A DNA stretch of 43,785 nucleotides from Nostoc sp. LPT (GTDB lineage: Bacteria > Cyanobacteriota > Cyanobacteriia > Cyanobacteriales > Nostocaceae), in contig NZ_JABXKF010000029.1 in the NCBI RefSeq assembly GCF_017115165.1, positions 1 to 43,785 of the forward strand. The letters run 5' to 3'. The stretch's first letter is position 1. Every line of letters starts with the position of its first letter. The position numbers and the translations under genes were made by a program. The notes beneath the pieces are model-generated. The model searched no databases and was not told the DNA's origin. It was given only the letters and a program-made list of their open reading frames with translations. Positions 40,899 to 43,785 of the stretch are shown piece after piece.

Positions 40899-41354
40899 CT
40901 ACAAAGTCGATATAATTAACCTTACCAGGGGAGGGAGCAATAGCGTACCTGCTACTAACATCGCTACGAAAGCAGAGACAAGCACTGCACCAGCCGCACA
41001 ATCTTTAGCAATTTTTGCCAAATCATGGTATGTCTGCTTAACGGTTAAGTCCACAACGGACTCGATCGCTGTATTTAGTAACTCTAATGCCAAAACTAAA
41101 CCACTAGTTATACCAATTACCGCAATTTCCACCGCTTGCAGATGCAAAAAAACGCTTAAAGCGATCGCCATTGCACAGACACTTATGTGGATGCGAAAAT
41201 TACGTTGAGTTTGAAAACTATAGCTGATTCCAGCCCAGGCATATTTAAAACTAATAAATAAATTAGAGGCTACTTTCCAGGAGAATTCCCGTTCGTTAGA
41301 CACTAGTGTTTGTAACGAGGTAGGCGTTGGTGAGGGAGAAATTTTTTGGGACAT
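40899..41354 (-). CDS. dgkA: Diacylglycerol / undecaprenol kinase family membrane protein
   Basis: The 151-residue protein has the DgkA core: KVASNLFISFKYAWAGISYS, TQRNFRIHISVCAMAIALSV, the signature ALELLNTAIESVVDLTV (Glu and Asn at the active site), and LAKIAKDCAAGAVLVSAFVA, with three membrane spans. It phosphorylates a lipid alcohol; Gram-negative forms use diacylglycerol, while related Gram-positive forms use undecaprenol. Here a 30-residue N-terminal extension is present. It lies between ybeY and trpG on the same strand, a common cyanobacterial order. Confidence 0.92.
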   Translation of the reverse strand: MSQKISPSPTPTSLQTLVSNEREFSWKVASNLFISFKYAWAGISYSFQTQRNFRIHISVCAMAIALSVFLHLQAVEIAVIGITSGLVLALELLNTAIESVVDLTVKQTYHDLAKIAKDCAAGAVLVSAFVAMLVAGTLLLPPLVRLIISTL

Positions 41355-41507
41355 ACACTTAAAAACACAAGAACAGAGTTGCTACAGTGGGAACATTCGC
41401 CGATTTTAATCGTGGAATTAACTTTGAGGCAATCTTTAAGCAAATTTCCACAAAAGTATTATAAAAGTATTACCCAAAATTAACATTAAAGAATACATGA
41501 AGTACTA

Positions 41508-42041
41508 CTATTCCATGTCAATAGCAATACCTATTGCATTCAGCAATCTCACTTGCTGTTCTAACATTCGCCCCAAACTTTTTTCATCAGGATGATCCCA
41601 GCCCAACAGGTGCAATAAACCGTGAGCAGCTAACCAGGCTAGCTCGGTTGGTAAGCTATGTTCCTGCTGTTGAGCTTGACGTTGTGCTGTATCTACAGAC
41701 ACAATAATATCACCTAAGTATAAGGGGACAGAGGCAAGCATTTCTTTGCTTTGAGGAAAATCTACCTCCAAAGCAGCAAAAGCTAAAACGTCTGTCGGCT
41801 TATTTTGCTGACGATATTGAGCATTCAGTTCTTGAATTTGCGAGTCATCTGTCAAACGCAGCCCGATTTCATAACTTGGCGCTGGTGGAATCTGAGGCTG
41901 AAGTATTTCCAACCAGTGATTAAACCAGTTTTCCCAAGTTTCAGGAGTAATTCGGGCATTAGTATCGTCAATCTTTACAGATATTGTCGGAGACAACTCA
42001 TAAAAATACTCCTCCACATATAGTTCAACTCTCAGGGGCAC
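41508..42041 (-). CDS. ybeY: Endoribonuclease YbeY (rRNA maturation factor)
   Basis: The 177-residue protein ends with the zinc-binding motif AAHGLLHLLGWDHPDE (H-x3-H-x5-H), the mark of YbeY, and has LNAQYRQQNKPTDVLAF and LGDIIVSVDTAQRQA before it. YbeY takes part in 16S rRNA 3'-end maturation and ribosome quality control. Its N-terminal 60 residues are longer than in E. coli, as is usual in cyanobacteria. dgkA follows 153 bp downstream; the DUF3285 gene and prfB lie upstream on the same strand. Confidence 0.94.
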   Translation of the reverse strand: MPLRVELYVEEYFYELSPTISVKIDDTNARITPETWENWFNHWLEILQPQIPPAPSYEIGLRLTDDSQIQELNAQYRQQNKPTDVLAFAALEVDFPQSKEMLASVPLYLGDIIVSVDTAQRQAQQQEHSLPTELAWLAAHGLLHLLGWDHPDEKSLGRMLEQQVRLLNAIGIAIDME

Positions 42042-42074
42042 ATAGTCTCCTTGTCTGAGGTTTACGATTTGTCG

Positions 42075-42230
42075 TTAGTGAGTGAGGTAAGCAAGACCAA
42101 CAAGCAGAGCTAAAAGCCCTACAGCAGTCAACGCAAAATGCTTTAGGGAAGTTCCACCTTTTCGCACCATGTTTCGCATGGCGAGTTTGACGTAGCTAGG
42201 TTGAGGTTCTGTTGAAGGAGAGTTGCTCAT
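42075..42230 (-). CDS. DUF3285 small membrane protein
   Basis: From ATG 42230 to TAA the product has 51 residues: MSNSPSTEPQPSYVKLAMRN, MVRKGGTSLKHF, then the single membrane span ALTAVGLLALLVGLAYLTH. The YVKLAMRNMVRKG segment and the position between ybeY and prfB are characteristic of the cyanobacterial DUF3285 family. Function is unknown. The Shine-Dalgarno is weak. It lies 33 bp upstream of the ybeY start and about 130 bp downstream of prfB. Confidence 0.85.
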   Translation of the reverse strand: MSNSPSTEPQPSYVKLAMRNMVRKGGTSLKHFALTAVGLLALLVGLAYLTH

Positions 42231-42360
42231 AGTTATTTGTCTACAGACTCTTTTATAACTGTAACAGTTGGTCTGGAATAGAATTGCGATCGCCCATATA
42301 TTGCTAAGGCGCTTCTGTGTGAAACGCCTTAGAAATCGAGATATTATGTAACAACTGCCT

Positions 42361-43483
42361 CTATACTAGAGTGTTTTCTACTAGTTTATTTTCTTGGCGT
42401 AGATAAGCTTGGATGAATGTATCAAGTTCGCCATTCATCACATCGCCAATCGCTGTTGTTTCTGTGTTTGTACGCAAATCCTTCACCATTTGATAAGGGT
42501 GAAACACATAGTTACGGATTTGGTTCCCCCAAGAGGCTTCCACCATATCGCCACGAATTTCGGCAATTTCTTGGGCACGTTGCTCTTTGGCTATGACCAA
42601 CAGCTTTGCTTTGAGGCGATTTAGGGCTTTTTCTTTATTTTGCAGCTGCGATCGCTCTTCTGTACAGCGCACGGCAAGACCTGTAGGAAGGTGAACAATC
42701 CGTACCGCAGTTTCTACTTTGTTGACATTTTGCCCACCTTTACCACCAGAACGAGTTGTGGTGATTTCCAAATCTTTGTCTGGAATATCCAATTGCACAG
42801 AGTTATCAATCTGTGGCATCACTTCTATCCCTGCAAAACTGGTTTGTCGCTTACCGTTAGCATTAAAAGGTGAAATCCGCACTAAACGATGTGTACCCAT
42901 CTCCGAACGCAAGTAACCATAAGCATAGCGACCGGTAATTTCTAGGGTTGCCGATTTAATTCCGGCTTCATCACCTTTTGACTCCTCAGCTAAAGTTACC
43001 TTATAGCCGTAAGTTTCAGCCCAACGGGTGTACATCCGCATCAGCATAAATGCCCAGTCTTGAGCATCTGTGCCACCAGCACCAGCGGTAATCGTCAGTA
43101 CAGCACCTTCCGCATCATAGGGGCCAGAAAGTAATTGTTGTAACTCCCACTGGTCAAGGTCACGATTCAGTTTAGTGATGGTAGATTCGGCTTCTTGGAG
43201 TAGTGCCTCATCGGTTTCTAACTCCAACAACTCAACAACTGCCTTAGTATCTTCCAAATTGGCGTGCCAGCGATCGTATTGCTGGAGGTGGGCTTTCAGG
43301 TCGTTAAGTTTTGAGAGCGTTTGTTGGGCCTGGGTTTGGTCATTCCAGAATTCTGGCTGTGCTGATATTTTTTCGAGGTCTTGAATTTTGGCTGTCAGTG
43401 CAGGTACGTCAAAGATAGTCCTGGGTTTTACCCAGGCGGTTAGACAACGTTTCGATTTCGCGTTTGAGTTCTAAGACTTCCAT
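42361..43483 (-). CDS. prfB: Peptide chain release factor 2, with programmed +1 frameshift
   Basis: The complete gene starts at ATG 43483 ([20 protein letters not shown]), reads 24 codons to CTT, meets TGA (43409-43411) and continues in the +1 frame from GAC to 42361, giving about 373 residues. RF2 marks are the SPF anticodon-mimic motif ([12 protein letters not shown]) for UGA/UAA recognition and the GGQ peptidyl-transferase motif ([15 protein letters not shown]). An open frame starting at 43257 is only an internal part. RF2 controls its own level, since low RF2 lets ribosomes pause at UGA and slip forward. It heads the minus-strand block with the DUF3285 gene and ybeY. Confidence 0.95.
43408..43426 (-). 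promoter_or_regulatory. prfB autoregulatory +1 frameshift site
   Basis: On the minus strand the site reads CCCAGGACTATCTTTGAC: a Shine-Dalgarno-like AGGA, spacer, TAT, then the slippery CTT-TGA-C. E. coli prfB has AGGGGGTATCTTTGAC. Codon position (TGA as codon 25) and spacing are also the same as in the classical site within one or two codons. Confidence 0.93.
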
Positions 43484-43607
43484 AGTGCTTGCTGAATGAT
43501 AGATAGAGCGCTTTAGATTGGAAAATCGCTCTTTATTCTACTTGTATTTATTAATTTTAGCTGTAGTTGGGCAAATTCTCTTGGCACCACTTAGTAAGTT
43601 TCAAAAA

Positions 43608-43724
43608 TTACTTGAAATTATCAAGTGCTTCTTTGGTGAAAGAAGTGGTTTGATTTTGTTGTTGCAGATAGGCTTTGATAAACAAATCAATTTCACCGTT
43701 TAATACTAATTCTCTAAAAGCTGG
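43608..43724 (-). pseudogene. C-terminal fragment of a second release-factor gene
   Basis: The minus-strand frame reads PAFRELVLNGEIDLFIKAYL, then QQQNQTTSF and ends DNFK-stop. This parallels the end of RF2 ([20 protein letters not shown]). An in-frame TAG lies just upstream (43725-43727) and no GGQ motif is seen before the window ends. It is a diverged paralogue remnant about 125 bp upstream of the prfB start, perhaps from an old duplication. The gap 43484-43607 holds the prfB promoter region. Confidence 0.6.
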
Positions 43725-43785
43725 CTACAGATGAGATAATAAGATTTAATGAGAAGAGGGATATCCAATGTCAGGGGTCTATCAA

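Noticed and set aside
40688..40915. 75-codon frame upstream of dgkA
   Set aside because: It covers dispersed palindromic repeat DNA and gives an Arg/Ser-rich product without motifs.
1..43785. tRNA or rRNA genes
   Set aside because: I looked through the intergenic gaps and found no tRNA cloverleaf consensus or rRNA sequence.

Overview
The window is chromosomal DNA of a filamentous, probably heterocyst-forming cyanobacterium of the Nostocales. The GCGATCGC (HIP1) octamer is everywhere. Intergenic gaps carry the heptameric short tandem repeats and small palindromic elements typical of Nostoc-type genomes. Diagnostic genes include a ferrochelatase with a C-terminal chlorophyll-binding helix, a run of high-light-inducible (HLIP) genes, a DUF3285 gene beside prfB, and a cyanobacterial-type rhodopsin. 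Protein identities are from motif recognition only; no search was run.

Layout. 1-3.1 kb: the end of a WD40 repeat protein, a PD-(D/E)XK-like protein, a Uma2 protein and a graveyard of broken antitoxin and response-regulator fragments. 3.1-6.0 kb: a membrane pentapeptide-repeat protein and comM. 6.3-10.9 kb: a defence-like island on the minus strand, with a nuclease-like gene, a 21-bp coiled-coil repeat tract, a small helical protein, and an NB-ARC/TPR (NLR-like) protein translationally coupled to it. The last two share a short motif, at the C-terminus of one and the N-terminus of the other. 11.3-18.5 kb: a small palindromic element, a rhodopsin with the TSD motif of cyanobacterial chloride pumps, BrkB and DUF421 membrane proteins, purB, a DUF4126 gene with an internal stop, hemH and a methyltransferase. 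18.6-20.4 kb: a DUF29 gene and a 14-repeat CRISPR array with no cas genes in view. 20.4-23.1 kb: two secreted alpha/beta hydrolases and small envelope proteins. 23.4-28.0 kb: a 1037-residue membrane protein with seven helical repeats, divergent from three HLIP genes (two in a perfect tandem duplication) and one HLIP pseudogene.

28.4-33.0 kb: two ydaO-type (c-di-AMP) riboswitch candidates on the minus strand. One precedes a permease/binding-protein/ATPase operon of the NrtA/NrtB/NrtD type. The other lies between that operon and a universal stress protein gene. This suggests transport and stress response under one nucleotide signal. 33.4-37.2 kb: an RsbRD-type sensor histidine kinase, two MITE-like elements, pepP and a broken NUDIX gene. 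37.7-43.8 kb: a seven-bladed FG-GAP protein, then a minus-strand housekeeping block: prfB with its programmed +1 frameshift, a DUF3285 protein, ybeY, dgkA, trpG/pabA and a metallo-beta-lactamase-fold protein. A fragment of a second release factor lies at the right edge.

Most interesting: the NLR/effector pair with matching terminal motifs and a mosaic TPR array, the two c-di-AMP riboswitches with heptamer repeats in the same loop, the TSD rhodopsin behind a MITE, and the many captured stages of gene decay and duplication.
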